Shown here piece after piece: positions 1 to 47,643 of a stretch of DNA of 64,000 bases; positions within the stretch are counted from its first letter, which is position 1; every line of letters begins with the position of its first letter. Source of the stretch: Montifringilla adamsi (Eukaryota; Chordata; Aves; Passeriformes; Passeridae); NCBI GenBank assembly GCA_017590115.1, contig JAGGNK010012892.1, positions 2,148,351-2,212,350 on the forward strand, in the 5' to 3' direction. The notes beneath the pieces were generated by a model, which had not been told where the DNA came from, did no database searches, and saw only the letters and a list, made by a program, of their open reading frames with translations. The position numbers and the translations under genes are program-made.

Positions 1-140
1 TGATGGGAGAAAGAAACAGCTCTTTTTGCAGCAAAAATGTGATTCCCAATCCAGAACACCACAATATTATTCATAATGAAGGAAATGAAGTGTGTCAGAG
101 CATGAGGAAAGGAAACTCATTAGTGTTCCAAAACACATAC

Positions 141-33653
<33,513 letters not shown>

Positions 33654-34119
33654 CTGGGACAGAGAAGAGAATATACAACACATTTTCCAACCATGAAATC
33701 AAAGTAATGGGACTGGACAAGGAAAAAGCACATCTGGAGATGAGAAGCAGCATTGTATACACAGAGAAAACAACACACCAGCATAGCTAAAGCTGATGTT
33801 AAGGACTTTTAAGAGACGTGTCTTTTTTCTTTTACCACCTTACTTCTTGATCAGAAAGAAGTAAAACAGAGTCCCCAGTTTCCCCACACTATCAAAGGAA
33901 CTTTGCCTCATGAGTCTTTGGATGTCATTCTGCTCAGTGGGGTGTCATCTCTGCCCTGAGGAATTCCTGCCAATTCCCGGCTCTGTGTAAGTGCTGAGCA
34001 CAGCACATTGCAGAGATCTGACTGGGGACAAGAACCTGTGACTTCTGTCTGGAACAGCACAGGCTGCCTGCTCCCTGCTGGCCTACACAGCCAGATGGGA
34101 CAGGGCTCAACAGACCCAG

Positions 34120-34480
34120 CAGCAGTTGGGGGAAAGAAAAAAGAAAAAAACCACATCCCATTTATTGGGTGAGGTTTATTTATTGGTGTGGGAGAATATC
34201 AGCACTGAGAATCAATTCTTCCAAACAGGACAGCCAGCCTCTGTCCAGAGGCAGCAGCAGCACCCACTGCAGTGGTACTTGCAGCTGAGTCTCCAGCTGA
34301 GTAACAAGAGGCTCCTCACATGATTCATGTCCAGTTTTTATAATCTGGCCGTGGCCCCACATGATTAACCCAACATACACACAACACTGCCATGCATATA
34401 TCTTAACTACATACAAAATACCCCTTAGATATTTTAACCATATATGAAAGACCATCCTTTGTCACCATTTATACAGGACC
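34120..34480 (-). mobile_element. Possible solo LTR of an endogenous retrovirus
   Basis: Read on the minus strand, a TATAAA box (34337-34342) in a GATTATAAAAAC context is followed by about 150 to 180 bases of moderate GC. Overlapping AATAAATAAA signals (34175-34184) and another AATAAA (34161-34166) come next. This TATA, R-like segment and polyadenylation order is that of a retroviral LTR, and the preceding CATGTGGGGCCACGG context resembles a U3 region. The ends are not defined: I could not find clear TG...CA termini, a target duplication or any viral coding sequence. It could equally be chance. It lies 0.5 to 0.85 kb upstream of exon 2, in sense orientation. Confidence 0.3.
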
Positions 34481-37318
34481 AGTGTGGACTGACTATATGC
34501 ATACATCCTCTCTATTTATTTATTTACACAATCACACTTACATTTGTACTGTTTTACCATATATAAGTTTTTGCCTTTTATTCCTACTTTGTAACCAAAC
34601 ACACTGGGTATGTTTGGATTTTTTTTAATCATGAGGTGAGTATATCTCAGTATCTTCTGCTAAAATTAAAATATATCTGAGAAAGAGTTCAAAAAAACAA
34701 GTAATGTAGAAAGTTTTGCTTGTGTATCCAACATTTCACAGAATGCCCTAGCAGCAAGAAAGGACTTTTTCATTTTGTCTTGATGAATATTTCATCCCCT
34801 ATAGGAGCAAGCAGCTGCGAAAGAACTGTCCCCAAGCTGTCCACAGACCATGTGTCACAACTTGCAAACCAAGAAGTCCAGTGCCAAGACAGTGTCTGAG
34901 TCACACATGGCAAAGCTGTCACTCACAGTAGAAAAATTATTCTCCTGACTCCTGAGATGCTGCAGAGAAGACTGATCTTACATGGGTGGGAGCTCCATCT
35001 GACCACAGAAATCCCTCCTATCCAAAATATCTTTGAAATTGGACAATCCAGTTAAAACCACTACTGAAAGTTCCCAAACACGTCTAATTTCTAACTGATA
35101 CAAGACTGGGAGTAGAGTCAATTATATACACAGGACACATCTGCCTAATCAAACATCATAACCCTTGTTTGTTTAAGCAAACCTGTTACTAGTGTAAAAA
35201 TTAACAGCTCTAAGCACAAAGACATTTTCACTGTTCCATACATTTCTGTCCTAATTTAAACCAGATGTAAACAGAAAATTACAAAGCAATAAATATGAGC
35301 AGATTTGGAATTTCAGCTTTGTGCCTCATCTCAAGCCCAGTTACTCCATCAAAGTCAAAGCTTGAAGAAAGGGAGCAGATGTGCCATTAACTGTTGCCTG
35401 CCATCACTAACAGCTTTTTAACACAAACTCAAATTGAAATTTTCACCAGATCAGCTCCTCTTCAATTGCTTTATCACACCAACAGACTAAATGACTCGAA
35501 GAGATGCTGCAGAAGCTCAGGAGGAAATGTTTTCAGTGTGAAGTAAAGACGTCAACCAAGTGTGCTGTACAGTCCATTTATGACACTGTGAGAATCATTT
35601 TCCAAACTGCAGATCGTATTTTGGAAACCACTCTTCTCATTTCTCCCTTGTGAGCATGACATAATGCACTGTCTGACATATTTAGCCTTTTCCCCCCAGA
35701 TGTCTGGCATATGGTCTATGTCTTCTTTAACGTATCACCCACAGAACTCGTTGTGCTGTTCAAAAGAGCAACAGTTTGCATAAATGAAATTTCTAAGTTA
35801 TTGAGCCCAAAGTCAGCATTCTGTCATAACTTCAAATAAACCACATAGCAACTGCTTTGGCAAATCAGAGCTGAGCCAGATGGTGACTAGCTTCTGCCTG
35901 GGTCCTGCTCAGTGGCTGGAAAAGAGGCAGACAAAGGCGGGGAAAAAGCACATACCAACTTCTGAAAGCTACTAAGAAGTCTGCTTCCCTATCAGATTGC
36001 AGATATGATGACAATGAAAAAAAAAATTTCTTTTTTTTAAATCCAAAACCAAAAGAAAAAAACCTACCACCTCGTAATTTTGTCAGAAAACAAAACAATA
36101 CATCTTTTTATTACATTCAGTGCTCCTAGGGGCTGTTTTCTGCTGTGACTGCATTACACTGAAAGAGTAACCTGGAAAGGGCAGCTGTTTCAAAGCCAGC
36201 TCATTTCATAAGAACATTTTGACATTCTATTCCCAGGCCTGAACTGCAGGCATGTTATCCAGCTACACCCAGAGCAGCAAAGGCAGCAAAGGAAATCATT
36301 CTACCATTTCCTCTCTGGCTTGGAAATTTGCAGGTTTGTTTTAATCACAGAGACCAAGTTACAAACTCTTTATAGATCACATGTTCTTTCTACCTCTACA
36401 GCTGTACCATAAGGTGCTGAGTGGCTTGAGAAGCAGCTTTGGAAATTTTTAATGAGGCAAAAGGATCTGCTAGGCCATTAACCAATTCCTTTCTTACCAA
36501 TAAAAAAGTACAACTCTAGTTGGTAACGGACCTGACTAAAGAACAGGATTCAAACCCACTGAATCTCAAAGCAGTCTGCAAATATAAAAGGCAAGATAAG
36601 AGAGACACCCAACGATACATTTAAGGACTCATTCATCCATGAGTTTACACAACAACCAACCTTCAGAAAGAGGATTTCAATGCAAAGCACAGCAGGTAAA
36701 ATGCAATTTTTTTTCTGCTGTATGTGTTGGAGTAGGGTTCAACTTTAAAGATGTAATTTATCAGCAGTCAAACTGTCAGTTGCAGCTAATTTACCAGATC
36801 CTCAGACACAGAAACTATCAGCAGCAGCTCAGAAGTAAAATCACACCAGGCACTGCCATACCCAGTTTGGTGACACCACTGAAGCTGTACTAATTACTGG
36901 CAGGGGAGGAAGGGGACAGGGGTCCCAACATGCCATGCCAGCCACTAGATGGCTGTCACTGTCCATCAGTCATCACGAGCAAGCGTCAAAGGTCGTGCAC
37001 AGACCAGGTGTGTAAGGCCTCCTCTGCCTTGGGCTGCTTGTGCTGAACTTGTTTTCATTTCAAGGTACATCTCTCTCAAGGTTAATTCTCAAGCCAACAG
37101 CAAGAAAAGGATTTTAGATGACAGCATATGAAATAATTTCAATTTTTCACCACATCATTTTGAAAGCAACACCTGAAAATTTACTGCTGCGTCATTTGTT
37201 GTTAAAAGTTACTTACTTCACATTATTGTGCCTATATTGCTTTCTTTGATGCCTGGTTTTCATCTTGCATATGGAAAAAGGAAAGTAAAGCCTGGACATG
37301 GAATCAAGCAGAACAAAT

Positions 37319-37358
37319 AGAAAGAAAGAAAGACAGAAAGACAGACAGAAGGAGGGAA
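37319..37358. repeat. (GAAA)n/(GACA)n microsatellite
   Basis: The plus strand reads three GAAA units, then alternating GACA and GAAA units, then GAAGGAGGGAAAA. Only G, A and C occur. Confidence 0.85.
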
Positions 37359-38190
37359 AATTACACCACAAAAATGTGCACCATAAAAAGTAGAAGCAGT
37401 GAACCACCACTACCTCAGCTGAGGTGATGGCAGGTATAGGAACGACAGGAATACATCTTTCAATGACCTACTTGAAGAAAATAAATGGCCCAAGCAAAAC
37501 CTGCATATATGAGTGTTTTCTGCAGACATGAACAGCATTGAGTCATAGATTAAACAACTAGGAAAAGAAAAGGATTTGGCATCAAAGCAGCTCCATTTCA
37601 TCACATTTTTACTGGTCCTACCAAATGTGCTAATCAAAGGAATCTAGAGGCTGACAGACCTACAGTGGTAGAGAACACAGTCTAACAAAAGCAAAAAAGA
37701 TGATGACTGGTACTGAAAGCAGTCTGCCAGTTATAGGCTTTCTTCTGCCAGGATGGGCTTCTTGATGCATAGCGTAACCAAAGTCCAATTCTTTTGCATT
37801 GTTTAACATAAAAAGACTGGAACAGAAGGGGTACAGTTATTTAATGAAAAAGGGTTGGAAATAAAACTGCTTGCACAGGGGTCTTCTCATCTTCTCTTTG
37901 TCATCCTCATACTAGTTTGTGAAAAGCATAGGGAAATATAAGATTACACAGATACAGTGGTTTTAAAGTTTAAAAAGCTAGAAAATGAAAAGCTGAGTTT
38001 TGAGATATGAATTACAAAAGTTAAGCCTCCTGACTCACAAATCAGAAGTGCAGAAGTAAATCAACATGAAAGACAATACGTGCTAACAACCATTCTGCAG
38101 ATGCTGTGCATGTGTACAGCTGCCAGGACAGGGACAAGAGGAGCTTGGGCTCAATAATGTTTGACTGTCAGCCTGCTGCAACAGCCATGT

Positions 38191-38223
38191 AGGGCTTGAT
38201 CCAGATCCCATTGAATCAATGGG
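38191..38223 (+). repeat. Palindromic interspersed-repeat remnant
   Basis: After GGGCTTGATCCAGAT comes CCCATTGA-A-TCAATGGG, an 8-base inverted repeat around a single base (38207-38223). From memory, a repeat with GGGCCTGATCC followed by CCCATTGAAGTCAATGGG is widespread in sauropsid genomes. I cannot name the family with certainty. The palindrome itself is seen directly. Confidence 0.5.
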
Positions 38224-39237
38224 AAAAACCATTTACTCCTATAAGAATCATACTTTATTTTTTAAATTTTGGTGGTTTTTACTGAGTAGTAATCAAGTAT
38301 TATCATTCATAATACTAATAGATATAATTTATAATACTAATATAAATAATTACTGGGACTTGCAAATTATAATGTAAACATCAATTATTCTGAAAATCCG
38401 TTTTCAAGAGTGCTGAGAAGTACAAAATATATTTTGCATTTGTTGCACAGAAACAATTCTTGTTAATAATGATTAACAGAAAGAATTTACCTAAGTACTT
38501 TACAGTTACATACATGAGGATGAACCTGGAATACTTTACTAATAAAAGACTGAATTGATGCACAATTTTGCCGGTTTTGTGCACATAAGCATTTAGGAAG
38601 AGAAGGGAATTCCAAGTTACTGCCCCACCTCCCTTGTAAAAAATGTGGATAAGAACAAATCCCTTGCATTAAACTTATGGGAATGTACACAGGCACAAAG
38701 TTTAAAACACAAACCTGTAAGGAACCAGATTTCATCAGAACTTTTTCTTAGGAAAAGAGGTGGGGGAGAGCTAATCCATCCTTCAGAGTTCCTGCTTAAA
38801 AAATCCTAGGGGATAATTTGCTAAGGTGACAATTAATAAGCCTTTTTAACAGCATTCCACAGAATAAAAGGTGTTGAATTCTTTAAAGTCCAAGTGAGTT
38901 TTAATGTGCCTGAGGAGCTCAACTCTCTAGTCAAGGAGCTGCAAGACTTCAGAAGTAGAAAAGTTCCAGGGTATTCTCTTAAATAATGTAGATAATTTTA
39001 AAATATGTATTTTCAGCTGGAAAATTACAGGCTCAACTGCTTTCTCTGCAGAAACCACAAATACCATTAATTATGAATAAATACTGTGAAGCAGTAGGTG
39101 CAAGTCAGCTCCCAAGAATAGACTTAACTAATTGTTGGAATTGCTGTGACCATCAATGAAGCCTTCCTAAACCCATACACTGCATCTGGCCAGTTGCTTC
39201 TGGCTGGGAGGGAGTTCACCCTCAGATATTTACCAAA

Positions 39238-39282
39238 TAAAAAAACCCAAAAAAAAAACAACAAAAAAAAAAAAAACCCAAA
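39238..39282. repeat. A-rich tract with CCC/C interruptions
   Basis: The tract consists of A7, CCC, A10, CAAC, a longer A run and CCC. Low-complexity, possibly unstable. Confidence 0.8.
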
Positions 39283-39408
39283 CTCTAAGCAGCAGTCACA
39301 AGCAGAAAGCAACAGCAGAACAATATATCCTGGCTTGGGAGAAGAAATAATGTCTCAGGTAAAGGGCTCTCTTAGTGTGACCAGGCAGATGGGGTTCGTT
39401 TCTTCCAG

Positions 39409-39456
39409 CAAATAAATAAATAAATCTATAAATAAATAAATAAATAAATAAATAGA
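39409..39456. repeat. (AAAT)n microsatellite
   Basis: About eleven AAAT units are broken once by TCTAT. Visible directly on the plus strand. Confidence 0.9.
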
Positions 39457-42400
39457 TCTGTTTCCGCTCAGCATTGTGATTTCAATTTTGACTGAATGGG
39501 GGAAACTGAATAGGAAAAACTATGCTTAGGATACATTCTAAAACCTCCAAATTAATTGTAAACCAGTATCTGAAGTATGCAACTGTTTCTACACTTACTT
39601 GGATGGAATCAATACTACCCTACAATTGGTTTGGTGGTCCCTATTTCCCCTTTTTCTCACTGGTTCATGAATTTATGTCTCCATCAGGGCAAAGAGAAGT
39701 TTTACTTGCCTTTTTATGGATGTTTCGTTTCCAACACAGAACAATCAAGAACAATGTTTTTATTACAAGATCCAACACATGCTGAATACAAAGGCAGAAA
39801 ATACTGGGATCCCTTCCAGTGAAAAGGCTTTCTCTCACCAGTCCCACAGCATTATCCAATGTTTATTATACTATTCAATGCCCTAAAAGCAAATCATGGT
39901 GTTGTATCTACATCTTAACCTCACTGGTCCTGAGCTGCTGAACAAGACTCAAACCTTGTTGAGTCAACACTCCAGACAAGGCAGGAAACTGTGCCGAAGC
40001 AACCTTGCTCAAAGTTTAGTCAGACTGGTCCTTTCCTTTTGGTTATCCCAGTCTTGGACATGTCTACTTCAAAAGCACTCAGTTAAACTAACTCATTAGA
40101 GTTATCCCATCAACAAGGTTAGATGTAAATATGTTTAAATTTGTTTTTCTCTGTTTTTACTTCAGCTCACAAGTAGGCTGGCTGGACACACTGCTGGGTG
40201 CCTGCAGGAGAAGAGGGTGAAGGAGGCAGCTGAAGTGCCTGATATGCCAGCAGTGCTTATACAAGTACTCTTGGATGACCACATTCAAGCCTCCAGCATA
40301 CAGTGGGAAATAAAATTACTTCCAAATGTCCAAGGCTACACAGAGACTGTCATGGGGAGGCATTCAGGGCATGCCTGAGAAAACACTTCTGCAGATTTCA
40401 GCAGTTGGAGCAAATCAGTCAAAAGGCAGTCAGTAGCAGGGTCCCTAGTATCTGCTGGAGCCTACAGGTCCACAAACGCTCTGCTTGGACTTTGTCATGC
40501 AAGGTAGTTAAAGTCAGTTCAGCTACTGCTGAGTCAGTGCAGAAAAAGCCTAAACAAAGTGCTTATCATGGGCAATTATTATGTTTATTATCTCAAAAGA
40601 GGCTTGAGGCAACAGAGATCATTCCATTTTATAAGCAAAATGTTGGAGCACATTCTTGACTACAGGATGATATTTTTAAGAGGAATCACTTCATTTGCAT
40701 GAAGACAGGCTGGTCCCAGAGAAACATCAGATTCTTTTGGTGGGGAGCTCACAAACAGAACACACAGCAAACACGTTTCAGGCAGTGGAGGCAGGGCCTG
40801 GTCTTGGCACTGCTGAATGTGCACAAGTTCAGCAATGCAGGAATTGTCTTTAAAACTAAAACAAAACTAAACCTGCAAATTAGCACATTGCCCAGAATGT
40901 AAGAGGTTGAAACCTTCTGAAAACAAACACACCCCAACAGTGGAAATCCTGCCCAACTTGCTGCTACTGGAAATTTAAGCAAATGTGATCAGGACATAAT
41001 GAACTGCACATAATATTTCTAAACTTAAGTCTAAAATAGCAAGATTACAGTAAAAATGTAATATTATTCTACAGTCTATTTTGGCTCCCTTTCTGGAATC
41101 CATAAATGTTTGATTTTGGTCTTTCCAAAAGGCAGACTTGGACCGCTGCAATTTAGTAAAAATAATGCATTTTGGCTGTGAAGAAAATTCTGTCAGCTAC
41201 TTCCTGTGCCATTATCAGTGAGACACAATCTCCACTCACAGCCCATTTTGAATCCTGCAATAAATCTAGGAACAATTCACAAGAAACCACCCTGGCTGTC
41301 CAGTCAGCCAGAAACCTATGGCCCAAGGAACAAGCCATGCAGGGTAAGGTTGCACTGTGTCAGCCAGGTTCCGAAATAACCATCTCTTGGTGTTCCCTGC
41401 GGAATGTCACCATGATCTAGCCACCAGCTGGACTCAGAATTGCCAGCTATTACTCTGTGAACTCAGTAGTCCCACCAGTTCATCATTCACCTTGTTAGCC
41501 ACCTGTTCAGTACCATACTAAGTACTTCCCCAGTTTGTCCATGGGTGCTATGGGAGATGGTGTCAGAAGCGTTGCTGAATCAAAAGTAAACAGTGGCTTC
41601 ACTTGTGTACCAAGCCAATCAACTCATAGAAGGCAATGAGATTTAACCAATTCAGTGGAAAGGGGGAAATGCATTAAACAAATAGCCCCTAGCTCTGTCT
41701 GCTCTTCTCTGTACCCATCTATTCCAAATCTTACAAGTTCCACTGTTCCAGTTTCACATATGCTCTAACACACAGAGTCTAACTGGTAAAAGAATGAACT
41801 GCAAAATAACTGGTTTGCCTTCCTTGTTTTGCAGGATTTAGCTCTTTTGAAGTCACATAAAATGCATATGGATGTATTTTTGTATTATATCTAAGAGAAA
41901 CACTTGCTGCTGCCCAAACACCCTCATTCTTTGAAGCCATACACATCAAAGTTCAACAGCAACCTATCATTACACATGCCTTTTCCACAAATCTATTCTA
42001 CATTGTGGCTTGCAAAATGGACTCCTGTAATCCCCTAAATGCATCCTTGCTGGCTAATATCACCCTGTTTTCCAACTAAAAATAAAGATTTGTAATTAGC
42101 AAGAAAACTCAGTTCCATAATTAAAAATCCTTGCATTCCAACAGGCTCAGCATTTCAAACTGAAGTGAAAACTACCCAGTGTTTGGGTGGAGTAGGAAGG
42201 TATTGCTGGAAAGCTGTACTCATAATATGCTGTTTGTACAGCAAAGCCATTCATTTGCTGAAACTCTGGGCCTCCATGAAAGTAAAAAAGAAGAATGGTA
42301 AGCAAAAAATCTGCAAAAATTTCAGGAACAAAGCCTCTTGTTTCTTTTCTGCCACCATTACCTTTACCACAGTTCAGAAAGCTCAGTCAGCGACTTCTGG

Positions 42401-42907
42401 TTCCAAGTTGACATGGAACAGACTTTGGCAGCCCTCAGGGCACCATGGCTGCTTTCTGCAGAGCATCAGAGAGGAAGGTTCTAAAAGAGCAGCTTAGTTT
42501 TCAAGTGTAATCCTGAATATAATTACACACATGTACATGAGGAAGAGACAGGGATTTAGATGTGTCTCATGCTCAAGAGAGAGTTAAACTTATTTATTAC
42601 TTACAGATATAGCAGCAATAAGCAGTTTCCTCCTTTCAGTGTGTAAAAGGAACAATGCTAGTAAGTAACAAGTGAGTAGGGCTCAGCTCATTTCAATAAA
42701 GGTTTGGGATAAAAAAACTTAAGACTGAATATAAAAGCAAGACAATTAGCATTGTTCAGGAATTTTTCTACAACGTGGGTTGTGGGTTTTTTGAGGGTTG
42801 AGAGAGCATTTCTTTACTGAAATACCAAGGACAGTCCTTTTATTAGCTACATAACTTGAAAACCTTTTCTTTCATTCTCGGGATGTTTGAAATCACCTAT
42901 TTCAGTT

Positions 42908-42929
42908 AAAAAAAAAAAAAAAAAAAAAA
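42908..42929. repeat. A22 homopolymer
   Basis: There are 22 consecutive A on the plus strand. Confidence 0.9.
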
Positions 42930-45900
42930 CACTGGGATTTGCTAGAGGGAACCTCACACCAATAAAAGCCTTGTAAAAAAAATCTAAGTCAAGCTGCAGA
43001 AAAATGTTTTCACTGACCTGACCCAATTCCATCTTTTTCATCATTTCTGAGTCATGAGTCCTTTTCAAGGTTGCCCCAACTCATCCAGGCTGGCAAGGGA
43101 AAACTCAGTTATTTAAGAGCAGCTTCCCCTCTAGCACAGGCTGGTGATTGTACAATGCAACAAGGATGACTTCAAGCAGACTCATATTTGCAGACCAACG
43201 TACTTTAAATCCCACTGGAGGAAGAACAGAGCTAGGTCAGGTGAAGAACGTCCTCATTCCATTTTCAGAATGCTGCATAATTTCATTACATTTAAGAAGG
43301 AATTTTAAGCAAGATCCACTTTCTTATTTTGCCTTGATGTAACAGTGGAAAATGGCAACATTAACTTTGTAAGAAAAATCCCACAAAAGAAGAACTACAG
43401 GTATCTTTGTCACCTGGAGACTCTGTGTTATGGTATGATGCACTGGATAAAATTACATCTTTTTATTTCCATTTAATTTTTAACTTGTCTTTGGTACTGT
43501 CACAATTCTTGGTCCATACAAATGTTTAAAAAAAGAAAAAAAGAGAGAAAATAAAAAGGTCAGCAAAGAAGACATGCTATCCACCCTGTCATTTAGATGC
43601 ATAGCAGTGATAAATGGATACATACCAGCCATTACTTAGCTCTGCTGCAGGATTATGGTTTCTGGGACAGAGGAAATGAAAGGCTTTTCTGCAGGCTCTC
43701 CTGCTCCTAATCATTGGACATCATTCCATACTTCAGGCAGGAAGCATTATGAACTTTGTCAGGCAAATAATCCATACTAAAAAGTTTGGAATGAATTAAA
43801 ATTCAAGTAGGGATGCCTAGTTTAAAACAAACCAGCCATCATCACCTCCAGCTACTGTTTACTTTGAACATAATCTATTTAGTATTTCCCTTACTTCCTC
43901 CTTTCAAAACTACTTCATCATTTTTCAGATCTTTTTAATTTTACCCTACTACTGTTTCTTTGATATGAGCCTTTAAAAGCCCAAGGAGGCAGCATCCTAG
44001 TTACAATAATATTTTTTTTCCAAAGCAAAGCACTCCAAATACTGACATCTTGTTGCACCACTTAACTCCCAAAGCAGAGCCAAGACCTGAAAGTAGGTTG
44101 ATGTAAATGCATAAAATACAAAAGAGAAAATAAAGCATTTCTATAAAAGAATGGAAATCTATGTGTGGTTGAGAGAAGCATCCACGTTTAATGGATGCAA
44201 CTCAAGCATTAGGCTCGAGGTCACTTCTAGGGAACAATCCAGGGTATGTGGGCACTCTAGTGTGACTATGTCCCATTGCTGGTATCAAAACTTGGCCCAC
44301 ACTGCACTCAGTAGCCAGTATAATCCATACAGGGAACCCTGACATAAAACTGGGCTATAATATAACCAAACATTGGGCTCTGAAGTGGAAATCACCACCT
44401 GGAAGCCAGGAATCCTGCACAGCACCTTTGACCCAGCGGAACAGTAGAAGTCTCTTAGTTTAACCATCTCCAAAGTTACATGATAGTAAGTAAAACAAAT
44501 ACATGCTTTTTCCTTAGAGAAAAGGTTTCAAGAAAGAATTTGGCAGAAAGTCAGCTGAAAACCAGCTTTTTTTTTACTTAAGTCTTCAGTGCTATTAAAT
44601 GATAAACCTTTGTGGAAAGAGCCAATGGCATTAAGAGACACTTATTGTGTTACATTTCGAGGCACTGAAATTTCATGATGCATCATATCAACTCCTTATA
44701 AACACCTTTCAGCATAGTTTGTTGCTTTCTTATCTCTAATGCAAGGGATCATTAGAAATTATTATCTGTGTTACAAGAAATGCATCTTAAATTGCATCTT
44801 TCACACACCATTTAAGACTGCAATACAAGCAACAAATAACAACAGCCCAATCACTTGTTTGAATCTTACAGTTCAGGACTTTCATAAAGAACATAAAAGT
44901 CCACCTTAGGGCCCTGTGGGCTCTGTTTGCACAGGGAATTATTGCTGGCTTTGCATTAAAACATTGTGATTGAAACAGTAGTTTGGCATACAAACATAAT
45001 GCAAGTCCCTTCACCAAATCTATGCAATATCTTTTGAATCACTCCCTGGAGAAGCTCAAATAATGTTTTGCTTGGTTCAGATAAACTGCAGCTTATCACA
45101 AGCTCATCAGAGTCTTTGGTGGTCTTATTTTTTCCTCAAAAAAGTACCCTCATTTCCTATCTTTTTTAGGTTCTTACATATTTTCATTTTCTGAACCACA
45201 AACCCCTTCCACTTCAACTTTTCCATTCAAACCCCAAATTCTTTCTTTGAAACCTTTTCTCTAACGAAAACCTATATATTTGCCTTACTTCACCACCTCA
45301 CACATCTGAGTGTTACACCAAAAAGGCACTTTAACATTACAATTCCTCATTCAAGAGCTGCTTGACAAGACTTTTTAGGTATTGATAATTCTGAAAGAAG
45401 AAGTACACCATGACACCTTAAACAGACCATCGTTTGACTGCTTTTTACTGTGAATTTAGACATATGAATCCAGTTCAGCAAAGCACTGAATATGTTGGAA
45501 TACACTCTAGGTAACAGTAAAGACCAATTCTTGTTATCATCAAAGGACAGAAGTGAGACCATTATCTTGGTTCTTCAAAGCCTGTAAGATATTTATGTTC
45601 AAGTCCTTTAAGTGGTGGCTTTATTGCCTGGGTCACTTCTTGCATTGTATTGTAAAGCAAGACTGGAACATCTCTGCAAATTAATGTGTTTTCTTCTACC
45701 TGATACTGCAATTAAATTAATCAGTCAAGGATGTTATACTTCAGACTTAACAGAGCTTTTGAAACAAATCTAATCTTTTAGCTCCTTTAGAACTTTACAA
45801 TCACCAAGGACACCACCAAAACTACTCATTTTTCTTGAAGAAAAAGGCTGGAAATATGTTGCATTCACTGCTAATTTCAAGACCCAGCTCTGAGAAATCT

Positions 45901-46529
45901 CAGTTATGCTCCAGTTAACACCAGCTGAAGATTTTGACTTTCACTTCCTTGATCAGGAGCTGTTTTTCACATAGATACCTACCTACTGGACAACTCCCAA
46001 AGGATTAGAAATAGCTGGCATCTATCCATAAAGAGGTTTGTGACAATCTCCAGAACACAGTGTCCAATTTCTAGATTTATTTACACTAGTGAAGAAATGC
46101 AAGATTGCCAAGGCCCTGCCTCACTAACTCCTCCACTGGTGGTCTGGGCTAACACAGCCTCATGCAGCTACTGCCAACAATCTTTTCTGCAAATCAGGCT
46201 AAACATGTCATCACTATATTATATTATCACTAATCCTACCAGGTTGGTAGGCTTGGAATCAAATTCATTAAAGGGTTGTTATAATCAAACAAATTTTCTC
46301 AAATAAAATGCTCAGCAGGGCCTAAGAGTGACAATTTCAGCCCACTGAAGATGCACACCAGTGCTCAAGACAGAGCACTCTGAGAGAGGAGTGTCCCACA
46401 GTGGAGCTAAAACACATGAGAGAGACACAACTGATCTGCACAAAGGCAGAGGCAAGATATGAGCGAGGATTGTATCGTAGGTGCAGCGAGACCGAGCTCT
46501 GCATCTCATCCCAGGCAGAACTGCCTCAC

Positions 46530-46671
46530 CTGCGTGCTGCACCCAGACCTCCCAAACACTCAATGAACAGCCAGTGCTCCAAAACAGCTTTACACCAGCC
46601 CTCAGGTACAAGGTAACTTCTGCCTTAAGGAGAGCAGTGATGGAAAAGTGAAGTGCTGACACAACAAACAT
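46530..46671 (-). other. Speculative alternative first exon (not established)
   Basis: An ATG at 46669-46671 (minus strand) opens 47 codons plus one base, up to the strong donor GCAG|GTGAGG at 46529/46530. That phase is exactly what exon 2 needs, and the joined reading would continue [12 protein letters not shown]. The first residues are fairly hydrophobic (MFVVSALHFSITALL). The patch just downstream (46440-46500) has several CpG in an otherwise CpG-poor intron. There is no similarity to the known signal peptide of the family, and a compatible phase occurs one time in three by chance. Confidence 0.12.
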
Positions 46672-47643
46672 CTCCTTGGGGGAGGGCTTTCTGCCTGGCT
46701 CCTTTCAAAACTTCACGTGAGAGTTCAGGCTTTCAGTAATATTGCAACATATACTAGATTCATGTAATAAAACAAATTGATACTCTTAGACCACCCACAA
46801 GCAGCAGGCCTTCAGCACTGAGTTGATATCATCATATGAATTAAGTCTTCTCTACTTCTATTCACCAGGGCTTTATTCAATTTTTAAGTCAAATCCTTCA
46901 AAGCCTGTGCTCTCCTAACCTCTACCTGTTGTCATGAATCTTTCTTTTACACATGATAAAACAACAGATAGAAGTGCATTAAGTGAGCAAAACAGAAGAC
47001 CAGACAAATTCTCACACGCTAAATACAGAGAATTTGTGTGAAGAGCTAGAGTTGCACTGAGGTTAATGGATCAACATTCTCGCTGACAGACTCTCCCACT
47101 GTTTACCACTGCCCTTCAGCACAGTCACCTCTGCACCCGTTTTAAACAATAAACTGCAGCAATTTTAAAACCCACAGAATGAGACACATGTCTAAGTGTG
47201 GTCCTCTGTGTTGTATCCCTGAAGAACTATTAAAACAGATTAACTGGGAGAATATTAAAGGAATATGGCTTTTTGCCTCTGGCAATGAAATAAACACGCA
47301 TAAATCGGTATCAAAAGGGAAAACCATCCTTCATAAAGCTCCTCCTTATCATGTCCATAACTGCACCCCTTTATATTAAAGGGAGCAAAATATTTTTGTA
47401 GTGATAAGTTTGACAAGAAAAGATAATAAGCAGCTTATTGGAAACAGATGGTTTGCACTGCTATGCTATAGATAAAGTCATGTCAGCATTTCCATAAAAG
47501 GCCTCCCAGTTTCCAGCAGTTTCCAGCTGGCAGGCAACATTTCTACCTCAATGAGCAAGATAAAATCACAGGAATAACCTGGAAAAAGCAGGGGAAGAGT
47601 AATCCTTGAGCTAGCATTGGAAAAGAGAGAGGAGAGGTGTTTT

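Noticed and set aside
36901..36925. Possible second G-quadruplex
   Set aside because: Only three runs of four G are close together; the neighbouring runs are GG, so the four-run rule fails.
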